A stretch of 64,000 nucleotides of DNA from Actinoallomurus soli (lineage in GTDB: Bacteria; Actinomycetota; Actinomycetes; Streptosporangiales; Streptosporangiaceae): assembly GCF_024055715.1 (NCBI RefSeq), contig NZ_JAMXMV010000003.1, positions 310,001 through 374,000 of the forward strand, given 5' to 3'. The notes under the pieces are model-generated. The model ran no database searches, was not told the origin of the DNA, and saw only the letters and a list, made by a program, of their open reading frames with translations. Position 1 is the first letter of the stretch; the number at the start of each line of letters is the position of its first letter. A program made the position numbers and the translations under genes. Shown piece after piece: positions 8,448 to 15,772 of this stretch.

Positions 8448-9422
8448 TCACCCCTGAAGGCGCCTGCCGATCCTCAGATCGTCACTCGCCTCGGACCGGT
8501 CGGCCGGTGGGGGTTCGAGCGGCCGGTCGGCGGGGGGCTCGGGATCGGCGGCCGGTCTGCCCTGGCCGATGAACTGGACGGCGAGCGCGGCGAAGACGAT
8601 CGCCATGCCGGTCAGCTGGTGCGCGGCGAGCCGGTCGTCGAGGAACGTGACGCCGATGACGACCGCGACGACGGGGAGCAGGTAGAAGGCCAGTCCCGCC
8701 TGGACCGGGCCGATGGAGGCGATGAGCCAGTAGTTGATGCCGAAGGCCACGGCGGTGCCGATGCCCATGAGGAGGAGGGACACGGTCACGCCCGCCGTCA
8801 GGTGCAGCGGCCGGGTGACCTCCGGCGCGGACACCACCAGCATGACCAGCCCGGCCGACAGGGCCTGGGTGGTGGCGAGGGTGAGCTTGGAATAGCCCAG
8901 GTGGTCGATCAGGTGCCGGGCGTAGGTGTAGGCCAGGGCGTAGCAGGCTGCGCCGCCCAGGCAGGCGAGCTGGCCGGTGAGGGAGGAGCCGCCGGTGCCC
9001 CGCCACGGGGCGAGCACCACGAACAGGCCCGCGAAGCCGATCGCGGAGGCCACGACCTCGATCCGGCTGCTGCGGCTGCGGAGGATCAGCCAGACGGCCG
9101 GAATGGTCATCAGGGGCGTGGCGCCGCTGTAGATGCCGGCCAGGCTGCTGGTGACGCTCTCCTGTCCCCAGGCGAACAGGAGCCAGGGCACGGCCTGGCC
9201 GAGCAGGCCCATGCCGGTCAGCCGCAGCCACACGCCCGGCCGCCGGGGAAGCGGGGTCCGGGTCGCGAGCGAACAGGCGAGCAGCAGCAGCCCGCCCAGC
9301 CAGAGACGGGCCAGCACGATCTGCGCGGGGTCGGATCCGTGCAGGGCCTCCTCGACCAGGAGGAAGTTGGTGCCCCAGATGACCGCGAGTGCGGTCAGGC
9401 CGACGACGCTGAGGACACGCAC
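8448..9422 (-). CDS. EamA/DMT-family transporter
   Basis: 324 residues with about ten hydrophobic segments in two related halves, the drug/metabolite transporter fold. Examples are VVGLTALAVIWGTNFLLVEEAL at the N-terminus, SLAGIYSGATPLMTIPAVWLIL mid-protein and AGLAFYLLPVVAVVIGVTFL near the end. The C-terminal tail is polar. Its start lies 28 bases inside the upstream gene (9395-10441), so translation is coupled to the two diiron-type enzymes. In this setting it is the natural candidate exporter of the product of the peptide/enzyme operon; DMT proteins also export amino acids and other metabolites, so this is inference. Confidence 0.85.
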   Translation of the reverse strand: MRVLSVVGLTALAVIWGTNFLLVEEALHGSDPAQIVLARLWLGGLLLLACSLATRTPLPRRPGVWLRLTGMGLLGQAVPWLLFAWGQESVTSSLAGIYSGATPLMTIPAVWLILRSRSSRIEVVASAIGFAGLFVVLAPWRGTGGSSLTGQLACLGGAACYALAYTYARHLIDHLGYSKLTLATTQALSAGLVMLVVSAPEVTRPLHLTAGVTVSLLLMGIGTAVAFGINYWLIASIGPVQAGLAFYLLPVVAVVIGVTFLDDRLAAHQLTGMAIVFAALAVQFIGQGRPAADPEPPADRPLEPPPADRSEASDDLRIGRRLQG

Positions 9423-10441
9423 GTCAGTGCCTTACCGGCGGCGGACGGGTAGGACCCCGCGGTGAGGTCGCGCAGGCTCGCGCGGCCGTACCAGGCGATG
9501 ATCTCTCCGTCGAGGCGGGCGCGCTGCTCGAGGATGTCGGTGACGGCGGCGGCGCATTCGCGGACCTCCTCCAAGCCGACGAAGGGCAGCTCGGCGAGCA
9601 GTTCGAGGGTGACCGCCTCGTGGTCCTCGTCCTCGTTGACGCCGGAGTGCGCGACGATCGGCCCGGTGAACTCCCCGGGCAGGCCGAGCTCCTCGCAGCG
9701 CCGTACGAACAGCTCCAGGAACTCCGGCTCCGGCTCCTCCATCGGGAACAGCGTGGCGAACAGCGCCGCCGGGAACTCGTAGGCGTACACGCCCAGCGCG
9801 GCCATGAGCGCCATCGTCGCCGGGAGCGGCTGCACGCGCCGCAGCACCTCCCGTGAGACGCCCACGGCCTGCAGGGACTTCTCCAGCAGCCGGTCGTGGT
9901 TGCGTTCCATCTGGTAGAAGGCCATGGTCTTGGCCCAGGCGGTCGGGCTGATGTCGTCGCGGGCCAGCACCGGGGCGAGGGCGCGCGGGCACAGGTGGGT
10001 GATGTGCCAGTACTCGACGGCGTAGCCGATGAGCTGGTCGCGGGTCACCTCACCGGCGGCCAGGGCCTGCACGAAGGGGCTGTGCAGCCGGGCGCGGACG
10101 GCGTCGGCGTTGCGCTTGAGCCGCCCGTACGCGGCGACGCCGGACAGTCCTTCGGCGGAGGCGGTGGCCGACTCGGTCAGCATGCCCTGCTCGTCGAGGG
10201 CGGCCAGCAGCTCGTCGAGTTCGTCCGCCGTTCCGGGGAAGACCTCGGCCAGGTCCGCGGCGCTCCGTCCGCCCTCCTGGAGGAGCTTCAGGAAGCGCTG
10301 CTCGGCGTCTCCGCCGTGGAGGAAGTCGAGTTCGAGCCAGCGGCGGTCGCCGAGGTAGCGCAGCGTGGCTCCGGCGTCGCCCGCCTCGATCCGCACCTGC
10401 GGGCGGAGCGCCGGCCGCTCGAAGAGACGATGTCCGCTCAT
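9395..10441 (-). CDS. heme-oxygenase-like diiron enzyme with N-terminal winged-helix-like domain (second of pair)
   Basis: 348 residues; the start at 10441 (MSGHRLFERP) overlaps the upstream stop as ATGA, and the longer open frame upstream is a shadow. Residues 10-90 are strands followed by helices (LEQGG-type turn, ADLAEVF, LLAALDEQGML), like PqqD/RiPP-recognition or wHTH domains. Residues 100-310 form a helical heme-oxygenase-like domain with candidate iron ligands E143, H146/H149 (EYWHITH), E179 and H182 (ERNHD), H265 and H274 (AHSG, EDEDH). Family knowledge (iron-containing redox/HDO enzymes such as UndA, SznF, BesC) suggests O2-dependent oxidation or C-C/C-N cleavage. The substrate is unknown; the neighbouring peptide is the leading candidate. 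Confidence 0.72.
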   Translation of the reverse strand: MSGHRLFERPALRPQVRIEAGDAGATLRYLGDRRWLELDFLHGGDAEQRFLKLLQEGGRSAADLAEVFPGTADELDELLAALDEQGMLTESATASAEGLSGVAAYGRLKRNADAVRARLHSPFVQALAAGEVTRDQLIGYAVEYWHITHLCPRALAPVLARDDISPTAWAKTMAFYQMERNHDRLLEKSLQAVGVSREVLRRVQPLPATMALMAALGVYAYEFPAALFATLFPMEEPEPEFLELFVRRCEELGLPGEFTGPIVAHSGVNEDEDHEAVTLELLAELPFVGLEEVRECAAAVTDILEQRARLDGEIIAWYGRASLRDLTAGSYPSAAGKALTCVSSASSA

Positions 10442-11475
10442 CTGCCGTCCCCTTCGTACGCCGGCCGCAGCAGGGGGCGTGCCGGGTCGCCGTAGTAGTC
10501 GAGAATCCCGTTGAAGAACGCGGCGTACGCCTCGACGAACAGGTGGGCCTTGCCGATCAGCCGCGCCTCGGTGGCGGCGTCGAGACCCGGCAGCCGGGAG
10601 AACAGCTCCCTGCTGACGCTGCCGTGGTCGTGCGCGGCGTTGATCTTGGCGTGCATGCGGAGCGGCTCGACGAACTCGGGATCGAGGTCGGCCTTTCCGC
10701 AGGCCTCCAGGAACGAGTCGTACGCGGCGTTCTCCGCGTCGCCCTCGCTGTTCAAACGCCCTTCGAGAACGCCGATGGTCGCCATGAAGAACAGCGGGTC
10801 GGTCCGTGCCCACCAGGAGAGCATCCTGATGAGCGCGGTGGTGGTCGGCAACGGGCGGGACCGCAGCAGGTCGTCCTTCGTTATCCCCAGGCAGGAGAAC
10901 GCCCGTACGACGATATCGTCGTGTTTATGCTCTTCCTGGTAGAACTCGTTCGCCAGGGTACGGAGTCCCGCGTTCTGCGGCAGCGCGAGAATGGCCGAGT
11001 CGAATTCGTTCTCATGGAAGAGGAAGAACCAGTTCTCCAGCCCGAAGCCGTGGAAGACGCTGGGCGGAAGGGACTCGGGACGCCGCACGACCGCCTGCCA
11101 GAACGGCCCGTCGAAGATCAGCTCCTCCATGAGCTCGTTCAGCACGTGCTCGACGTCGGCGAGCACGGCGAGGGGGTGGCGTCCCACGGCCGGAGCACCC
11201 TCGTCGAGGAGGCCCGCGACCTGCGCGGGGACCAGGACGTCGCGGAGGGTCCCCTCGGGCACCTCGGTCCGCGCCGCGATCTCCGTGAGGGGTGTCCCGC
11301 CGTCCAGGCGGCCCAGCACGGCCGCGAGCTGCTCGACGGTGAGGCCCTCGGCCGGTTCGACGTCGAAGGTCTCGGTCGCGGTGCGCAGCTCGATCGCGTC
11401 GCCCACTCGACGGTGTTCGGCGAGGAGCAGCGGTCTTTCCGGGACGATCCTGCCGTCGCCGTGCTGTTCGTTCAT
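10438..11475 (-). CDS. heme-oxygenase-like diiron enzyme with N-terminal winged-helix-like domain (first of pair)
   Basis: 345 residues, divergent paralogue of the next gene with the same layout. Residues 15-92 are a beta/wHTH-like segment (DAIELRTATETFDVE, then LTVEQLAAVLGRLDGG, LTEIAART, VLVPAQVAGLLDEG). Residues 105-330 are a helical HDO-type core with candidate ligands E147 (GLENW), E181/H185 (EEHKHDD), E238 (GVLEGR), H275 and H282-D283-H284 (HAKINAAHDHG). AAGGA precedes the ATG at good spacing. The gene follows the 17-residue peptide by 79 bases containing a hairpin and is coupled to 9395-10441. Two HDO paralogues in one operon imply two steps or a heterodimer; neither can be chosen from sequence. 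Confidence 0.72.
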   Translation of the reverse strand: MNEQHGDGRIVPERPLLLAEHRRVGDAIELRTATETFDVEPAEGLTVEQLAAVLGRLDGGTPLTEIAARTEVPEGTLRDVLVPAQVAGLLDEGAPAVGRHPLAVLADVEHVLNELMEELIFDGPFWQAVVRRPESLPPSVFHGFGLENWFFLFHENEFDSAILALPQNAGLRTLANEFYQEEHKHDDIVVRAFSCLGITKDDLLRSRPLPTTTALIRMLSWWARTDPLFFMATIGVLEGRLNSEGDAENAAYDSFLEACGKADLDPEFVEPLRMHAKINAAHDHGSVSRELFSRLPGLDAATEARLIGKAHLFVEAYAAFFNGILDYYGDPARPLLRPAYEGDGR

Positions 11476-11510
11476 GTCCGGTTCCTTCGCGAAAGGTCGC
11501 CGACGAACGC

Positions 11511-11545
11511 CGGGCCGCGGCGGAATCCCGCCACGACCCGGCCCG
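11511..11545 (-). terminator. hairpin between the peptide gene and the enzyme genes
   Basis: CGGGCCG (11511-11517) pairs with CGGCCCG (11539-11545), with an inner stem GGCGG (11519-11523) and CCGCC (11528-11532) closing a four-base loop. It has no T tract. Its place directly after a tiny gene and before the enzymes is that of a partial terminator or processing site, which in RiPP operons raises precursor mRNA relative to enzyme mRNA. Confidence 0.5.
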
Positions 11546-11554
11546 TGTTCTGGA

Positions 11555-11608
11555 TCAAAGGTGCACGCCGGAAAGGGCGACGACCTTCGAGCGGCGCTTG
11601 ATCTTCAT
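11555..11608 (-). CDS. 17-residue peptide, candidate modified-peptide precursor
   Basis: Encodes MKIKRRSKVVALSGVHL. Too short for ordinary gene finding, but GAAGGGA lies eight bases before the ATG and the gene heads an operon of two HDO-type enzymes and an exporter. The N-terminal half is strongly basic (five of residues 2-8 are K or R) and the C-terminal half neutral (VVALSGVHL), which could be a minimal leader and core. There is no Cys, only two Ser (S7 and S13) and no Thr, so lanthipeptide or azole chemistry is unlikely; oxidation at His, Leu, Val or a C-terminal residue would suit iron enzymes. Alternatively it is a leader peptide for attenuation. Whether it is translated is unproven. Confidence 0.5.
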   Translation of the reverse strand: MKIKRRSKVVALSGVHL

Positions 11609-11754
11609 GCGACCATCCCTTCGTGCGACGGACCGGATACGGCCGCCCGGTTTCAGACGGCTTTGATCAACAAAACATGCCGGGCTTGCGAACGTCAACA
11701 CTCGCGGAAAAGTCGGCCCAAAGCCCTCCTTTAGGTCCCGCCGGAATAGAAGCG

Positions 11755-11911
11755 TCCATCAAAGGTGAGGCTTCTCTCACCGGATGGATCCCTCCGGCTG
11801 ACGTAGGCCGGTTGCGTCAGGCAGGGGAGGGCTTTCCGCCCTGGCGAGGCGACGATCGATGGTGTCAATCGACCTCGGCAGGATCTCGTCCCCTCCGAGC
11901 CTCCCCTGCCT
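11755..11911 (+). promoter_or_regulatory. highly structured 5' leader of the polysaccharide operon
   Basis: Three successive stem elements lie just before the GT2 gene. TCCATC (11755-11760) and GGTGAG (11764-11769) pair with CTCACC (11776-11781) and GATGGA (11783-11788). CTGACG (11798-11803) pairs with CGTCAG (11815-11820). A perfect 12-bp long-range stem joins AGGCAGGGGAGG (11819-11830) to CCTCCCCTGCCT (11900-11911), ending 16 bases before the ATG. The 69-base enclosed loop has further pairing potential (GAGG/CCTC, CGAT/ATCG). It resembles a riboswitch or attenuator, but I do not recognise the consensus of the c-di-AMP, c-di-GMP, TPP, cobalamin or ZTP classes. The rest of 11609-11927 shows no gene. 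Confidence 0.5.
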
Positions 11912-11927
11912 AACCGGGGGCACCACC

Positions 11928-12779
11928 ATGCACGAGCCGGAATTCCTCCACGGCGCCGGCGTCCGACCCGGCGCGCTCCTGCATCATCGCGACCACCATC
12001 GCGACGTCGCGCGGCACCGCGCGACCCGACCGACCGTGACGGCCGTCATCCCCACCCTCAACGAGGCCGACAACCTCCGTTGGCTGCTGCCCCGCCTGTC
12101 CGGGGTCGACGAGGTCATCGTCGTCGACGGGGAGTCGGCGGACGGCACCGCCGACGTGGCGCGGCGGCTGCGGCCGGACGCCGTCGTCATCAGCCAGCCG
12201 CCCGCCGGGAAGGGCGCGGCGATGCGCGCCGGCTTCCAGGCCGCCACCAGCGACGTCATCGTCGCCATCGACGCCGACGGCAGCATGGACCCGAGGGAGA
12301 TCGACGCGTTCGTCGCATTGATCTGCTGTGGGTTCGACGTCGTCAAGGGTTCGCGCTACTGCGTGGGCGGCGGCTCCGACGACCTCACGCTGCTGCGGCG
12401 AGCCGGGAACCTCTGGCTGACCAGGCTCGCCAACGTGCTGTACCGGGTGCGCTGGACCGACCTGTGCTACGGGTACATCGCGCTGCGCCGCTCCGTCGTG
12501 GACCGGCTGGGCCTGGCCGCCGACGGGTTCGAGATCGAGACGGAGCTGTGCGTCAACGCCGTCACGACCGGGCTGCGCATCGCCGAGCTGCCCAGTCACG
12601 AGCTCGACCGCAGGTCCGGCGTCTCAAAGCTGAACGCCGGGCGGGACGGCCTGCGGGTGCTGCGCACGATGATCCGGGGCCGCCGGGGACCCGCGAACCG
12701 GGCCCGGCCGCGACCGCGGACCGCCCTCGCCCCGGAGCGCGCGGCCCTGGAGCAGGTCCTGGAGGAGGCGCGCGGGTGA
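11928..12779 (+). CDS. GT2 family glycosyltransferase
   Basis: 283 residues. A GT-A fold begins after a 35-residue His/Arg-rich N-terminus: VTAVIPTLNEADNLRWLLP, VDEVIVVDGESADGT, then the DXD-like IVAIDADGSMDPREID. The pattern is that of dolichyl-phosphate-mannose/undecaprenyl-phosphate-sugar synthases (DPM-like), without C-terminal membrane segments. Expected activity is transfer of a sugar from a nucleotide donor to a lipid or polysaccharide acceptor at the inner membrane face. It is the first gene of a six-gene coupled operon (11928-19766) behind a structured leader; its stop overlaps the GTG of the next gene. Confidence 0.85.
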   Translation: MHEPEFLHGAGVRPGALLHHRDHHRDVARHRATRPTVTAVIPTLNEADNLRWLLPRLSGVDEVIVVDGESADGTADVARRLRPDAVVISQPPAGKGAAMRAGFQAATSDVIVAIDADGSMDPREIDAFVALICCGFDVVKGSRYCVGGGSDDLTLLRRAGNLWLTRLANVLYRVRWTDLCYGYIALRRSVVDRLGLAADGFEIETELCVNAVTTGLRIAELPSHELDRRSGVSKLNAGRDGLRVLRTMIRGRRGPANRARPRPRTALAPERAALEQVLEEARG

Positions 12780-14062
12780 GGTTCGACATCGCGCGCCCGG
12801 ACGAGCTCGGGGAAGCGGAGCTGGCGCGCTGGCGCGCGCTCCAGTACGCCGGCCCGCCCCTCGGCGCCCCCGGCCGGGCCCCCGACGGCCCCAGCCCGGT
12901 CTCTGCCGGGCCGGTCGCGACCGCTCCGGTCTCTGGCGGGCCGGTCCCCACCAGCCCGATCCCCGGCGGCCCGGCCCTGGGCAACCCGTTCCTCGCGCCG
13001 GAGTTCACGCTGGCCGTGGGCCGGTTCCGGGCCGGCGCGCGGGTGGCCGTGCTGAGCGACGGCACCGGGATCGCGGGCTTCTTCCCGTACGAACGGCACG
13101 CGCTCGGGCTGGGCCGTCCGATCGGCGCCGGGCTGACCGACTGCCAGGGCCTCATCGGCCCGCCGGACCTGGAGTTCGACGTACGGGCGCTGCTGCGCGC
13201 CTGCCGCCTGTCGGTGTGGGAGTTCGACCACCTGCTCGCCGACCAGGCGGCGTTCGCGCCGTTCCACGCCGAGACCCGCGTCGAGCCGGTGATGGACCTG
13301 CGCGCGGGCTTCGCCGCGTACGCGGAGGAGGTTCGGAAGCGGTCGCCGAAGACGCTGAAGACGGTTCGGTACAAGGAGCGCAAGCTCGGCCGCGAGGCCG
13401 GTGAGGTGACCTACACGTTCGACGAGCGGGACCCGGCGGAGTTGCGGCGGCTGATGGCATGGAAGTCCGCCCAGTACCGCCGGACCGGCCGCACCGACCG
13501 GTTCGCCGTGCCCTGGATCGTGGCGCTCGTCGAGCACCTGCACGAGACCGGCGCCGGGGTGCTCAGCGTGCTGCGCGCCGGAGGCCGTCCCGTCTCCGCG
13601 CACCTGGGACTGCGGGCGGGCCCGGTCATGGCGGGCTGGTTTCCCGCGTACGACGTCGACTTCGGACGGTACTCCCCCGGCATGATCGGTCACCTCCGGA
13701 TGGCGGAGGCGGCGGCCGGCGCCGGGATCGGCTGGATCGCGATGGGCCGGGGCGGCCGGGAGTACAAGGACTGGCTGAAGAACGCCGAGTTCGGCATCGC
13801 CGAGGGCCGCGCCGCCCGGGTGTCGGCCGCCGCCGGGCTGCACTGGGTCCGCGAGGCCCCGGTCCGCCGGGCGCGCAGCGCCGTGCTGGCGCACCCGGCA
13901 CTGTACGCGGGCGCGGACCGGGTGCTGCGGACGTACGCCCGGCTGCGCCCGAAGGGCCGCGCGGCCGGGCGTACCGCGTCCGTGGACGGGGCGGCCGGCC
14001 ACGCCACCGCCGGAGAAGGGGCGGCCGGGCGCGCCGCGGTCCGGGAAGGGGACGCGGCGTGA
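12776..14062 (+). CDS. GNAT/FemAB-like acyltransferase (CelD/BcsL type)
   Basis: 428 residues starting at GTG 12776, which overlaps the preceding stop as GTGA. The C-terminal half has the double-GNAT acyltransferase pattern found in polysaccharide operons: FAAYAEEVRKRSPKTLKTVRYKERKL, AELRRLMAWKSAQYRRTGRTD, then VLRAGGRPVSAHLGLRAGPVMAGWFPAYD and the SPGMIGHLRMAEAAAGAG segment. It probably adds an acyl group to a sugar or amino sugar of the polymer. Residues 30-70 contain a P/G/V-rich degenerate repeat (GPVSAGPVATAPVSGGPVP) and the tail is A/G/R-rich; both look like in-frame expansions. Donor and acceptor are unknown. Confidence 0.75.
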   Translation: MRFDIARPDELGEAELARWRALQYAGPPLGAPGRAPDGPSPVSAGPVATAPVSGGPVPTSPIPGGPALGNPFLAPEFTLAVGRFRAGARVAVLSDGTGIAGFFPYERHALGLGRPIGAGLTDCQGLIGPPDLEFDVRALLRACRLSVWEFDHLLADQAAFAPFHAETRVEPVMDLRAGFAAYAEEVRKRSPKTLKTVRYKERKLGREAGEVTYTFDERDPAELRRLMAWKSAQYRRTGRTDRFAVPWIVALVEHLHETGAGVLSVLRAGGRPVSAHLGLRAGPVMAGWFPAYDVDFGRYSPGMIGHLRMAEAAAGAGIGWIAMGRGGREYKDWLKNAEFGIAEGRAARVSAAAGLHWVREAPVRRARSAVLAHPALYAGADRVLRTYARLRPKGRAAGRTASVDGAAGHATAGEGAAGRAAVREGDAA

Positions 14063-15006
14063 GGATCTCCGTGGTCATCTGTGCCTACACCGAGCGGCGA
14101 TGGGACGACGTCCTGGCCGCCGTCGCCTCCGTACGGGCGCAGCGGCTCGCGCCCTCGGAGATCATCCTCGTCGTCGACCACAACGCGGCGCTGCTGGACC
14201 GCCTGCGGGCCGCGCTGCCGGACGTCCGGGTGATCCCCAACGCCGGGCCGCGCGGCCTGTCCGGCGGCAAGAACACGGGCGTGGCGGCGGCGCGCGGCGA
14301 CGTGGTCGCGTTCCTCGACGACGACGCGGTCGCCCACGCCGACTGGCTGTCCGTGCTCGCCGCCGGGTACGCGGACCCGGACGTCGCCGGGGTCGGCGGC
14401 CGTACGCTGCCACTCTGGCCGTCCGACGCGCCCCGCTGGTTCCCCGAGGAGTTCGCGTGGGTGGTCGGCTGCACGTACCGCGGAATGGCCGCCGGCCCGA
14501 TCCGGAACCTCATGGGCGGCAACGCCTCGTTCCGGCGCGCGGCGTTCGAGGTCGCCGGGGGCTTCCGCAGCGGCATCGGGCGGGCCCCCGGCAAACGGCC
14601 GCTGGGCTGCGAGGAGACCGAATTCTGCATCCGGCTGCGCCAGGCCGCGCCGGAGACGGTGCTGCTGTTCGACGACCGCGCCGTGATCTGGCACCGCGTG
14701 CCCGGCGAGCGCGCGCGCTTCGCGTACTTCCGCACCCGCTGCTACGCCGAGGGACTGTCGAAGGCGATGGTCACCCGGAGCGTGGGCGTCGGGGACGGGC
14801 TGGCCAGCGAACGCCGGCACGCCCTCATCGAACTGCCGCGCGGCGTCGGGCGCGGGCTGCGCGCCGCGGTCACCGGCGACCCGGCCGGGCTCGGGCGCGC
14901 GGCGGCGATCGTGGCCGGGCTCGCCTTCACGATGTCCGGGTACGCGGCCGGGTCCCTCAGACTCCCCGGATACGCCGCCGGCTCCCTCCGGAGGTCCCAT
15001 GGGTGA
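14059..15006 (+). CDS. GT2 family glycosyltransferase
   Basis: 315 residues from GTG 14059 (GTGA overlap). The GT-A motifs are clear: ISVVICAYTERRWDDVLAAV, EIILVVDHNAALLDRL, the acceptor-side GLSGGKNTGVAAARGDVVA and the DXD motif FLDDDAVAHADWL, followed by GGNASFRRAAFEVAGGF and CEETEFCIRLRQ (the ED acceptor-binding motif). It resembles rhamnosyl- and galactofuranosyl-transferase-like enzymes of the cell surface, but the sugar cannot be assigned. The C-terminus repeats GYAAGSLR twice over about 20 residues, a short duplication. It overlaps the deacetylase gene by eight bases. Confidence 0.85.
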   Translation: MRISVVICAYTERRWDDVLAAVASVRAQRLAPSEIILVVDHNAALLDRLRAALPDVRVIPNAGPRGLSGGKNTGVAAARGDVVAFLDDDAVAHADWLSVLAAGYADPDVAGVGGRTLPLWPSDAPRWFPEEFAWVVGCTYRGMAAGPIRNLMGGNASFRRAAFEVAGGFRSGIGRAPGKRPLGCEETEFCIRLRQAAPETVLLFDDRAVIWHRVPGERARFAYFRTRCYAEGLSKAMVTRSVGVGDGLASERRHALIELPRGVGRGLRAAVTGDPAGLGRAAAIVAGLAFTMSGYAAGSLRLPGYAAGSLRRSHG

Positions 15007-15772
15007 CGACCCGACTGCTCCCGTCCCGATCCTGATGTACCACTCCATCGGCGGATCGGACCGGCTCGCGGTCCGCCCGGAGGCGTTCGCCGAGCAGCTC
15101 GCCCACCTGCGGGACAACGACTTCACGCCGATCACCTTCGGCGAGCTGTCGGCGGGCGGCCCGGCGCCCGGCCGTCCGGTGGTGATCACGTTCGACGACG
15201 GGTACGCCGACTTCCACGAGCGGGCGCTGCCGCTGCTGGAGAAGTTCGGCTTCCGCGCGACGGTGTTCGTCACCACCGGCTGGATCCGGGACGCCGGGCC
15301 GTACGCCGCCGGACGGCCGCTCGGGCCGACGCTCAGCTGGAGCCAGGTCGCGGAGATCGCGAGCTGCGGGATCGAGGTCGGCGGGCACGGCCACAGTCAC
15401 GCCCAGCTCGACCAGCTCCGCGACGCGGTGCTGCGCACGGAACTGCTGCGCAGCAGGCGGCTCCTGGAGGACCGGGTCGGCCGCGCCGTCACGACGATGG
15501 CCTACCCGTACGGCTACTCCAGCGCGCGGGTGCGCCGGGAGGTGCGGGCGGCGGGGTACCACGCGGCGTGCGCGGTCGCGAACGCCCTCGCGCCCGGGGA
15601 CGGCGACCGGCTGGCCGTGCCGCGCGTGACCGTACGGGCCGGCACGTCGCTCGCGGGATTCGAACGGGCGCTGCACGGCCGCGGATTCCTCGCCGACCAC
15701 GCGCTGACCAAGGGATACGCGCTCCTGCGCCGGTCCCGCTACGCCGTACGACGCCTCCGAGGAACCGTGTGA
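14999..15772 (+). CDS. polysaccharide deacetylase (CE4 family)
   Basis: 257 residues. The NodB homology region shows PILMYHSIGG near the N-terminus, the metal/catalytic motif VITFDDGYADF (about residues 61-71), GFRATVFVTTGWI, the zinc-binding HGHSHAQLDQL (about 129-139) and AYPYGYSSARVRREVRAAGY. These enzymes remove N-acetyl groups from amino-sugar polymers. There is no signal peptide, so it may act inside the cell on a lipid-linked intermediate. Within the operon it implies a GlcNAc-like residue in the polymer. The ATG at 14999 lies inside the upstream gene, so translation is coupled. Confidence 0.87.
   Translation: MGDDPTAPVPILMYHSIGGSDRLAVRPEAFAEQLAHLRDNDFTPITFGELSAGGPAPGRPVVITFDDGYADFHERALPLLEKFGFRATVFVTTGWIRDAGPYAAGRPLGPTLSWSQVAEIASCGIEVGGHGHSHAQLDQLRDAVLRTELLRSRRLLEDRVGRAVTTMAYPYGYSSARVRREVRAAGYHAACAVANALAPGDGDRLAVPRVTVRAGTSLAGFERALHGRGFLADHALTKGYALLRRSRYAVRRLRGTV

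Noticed and set aside
9395-10813. long N-terminal extension of the second HDO enzyme (start 10813)
   Set aside because: The extra 124 residues overlap the first HDO gene and are a shadow; ATG 10441 has an ATGA junction and starts the recognisable domain.
8448-11608. lanthipeptide or azole-peptide cluster
   Set aside because: No LanM/LanC, YcaO or dehydrogenase gene and no Cys in the peptide; the enzymes are HDO-like.
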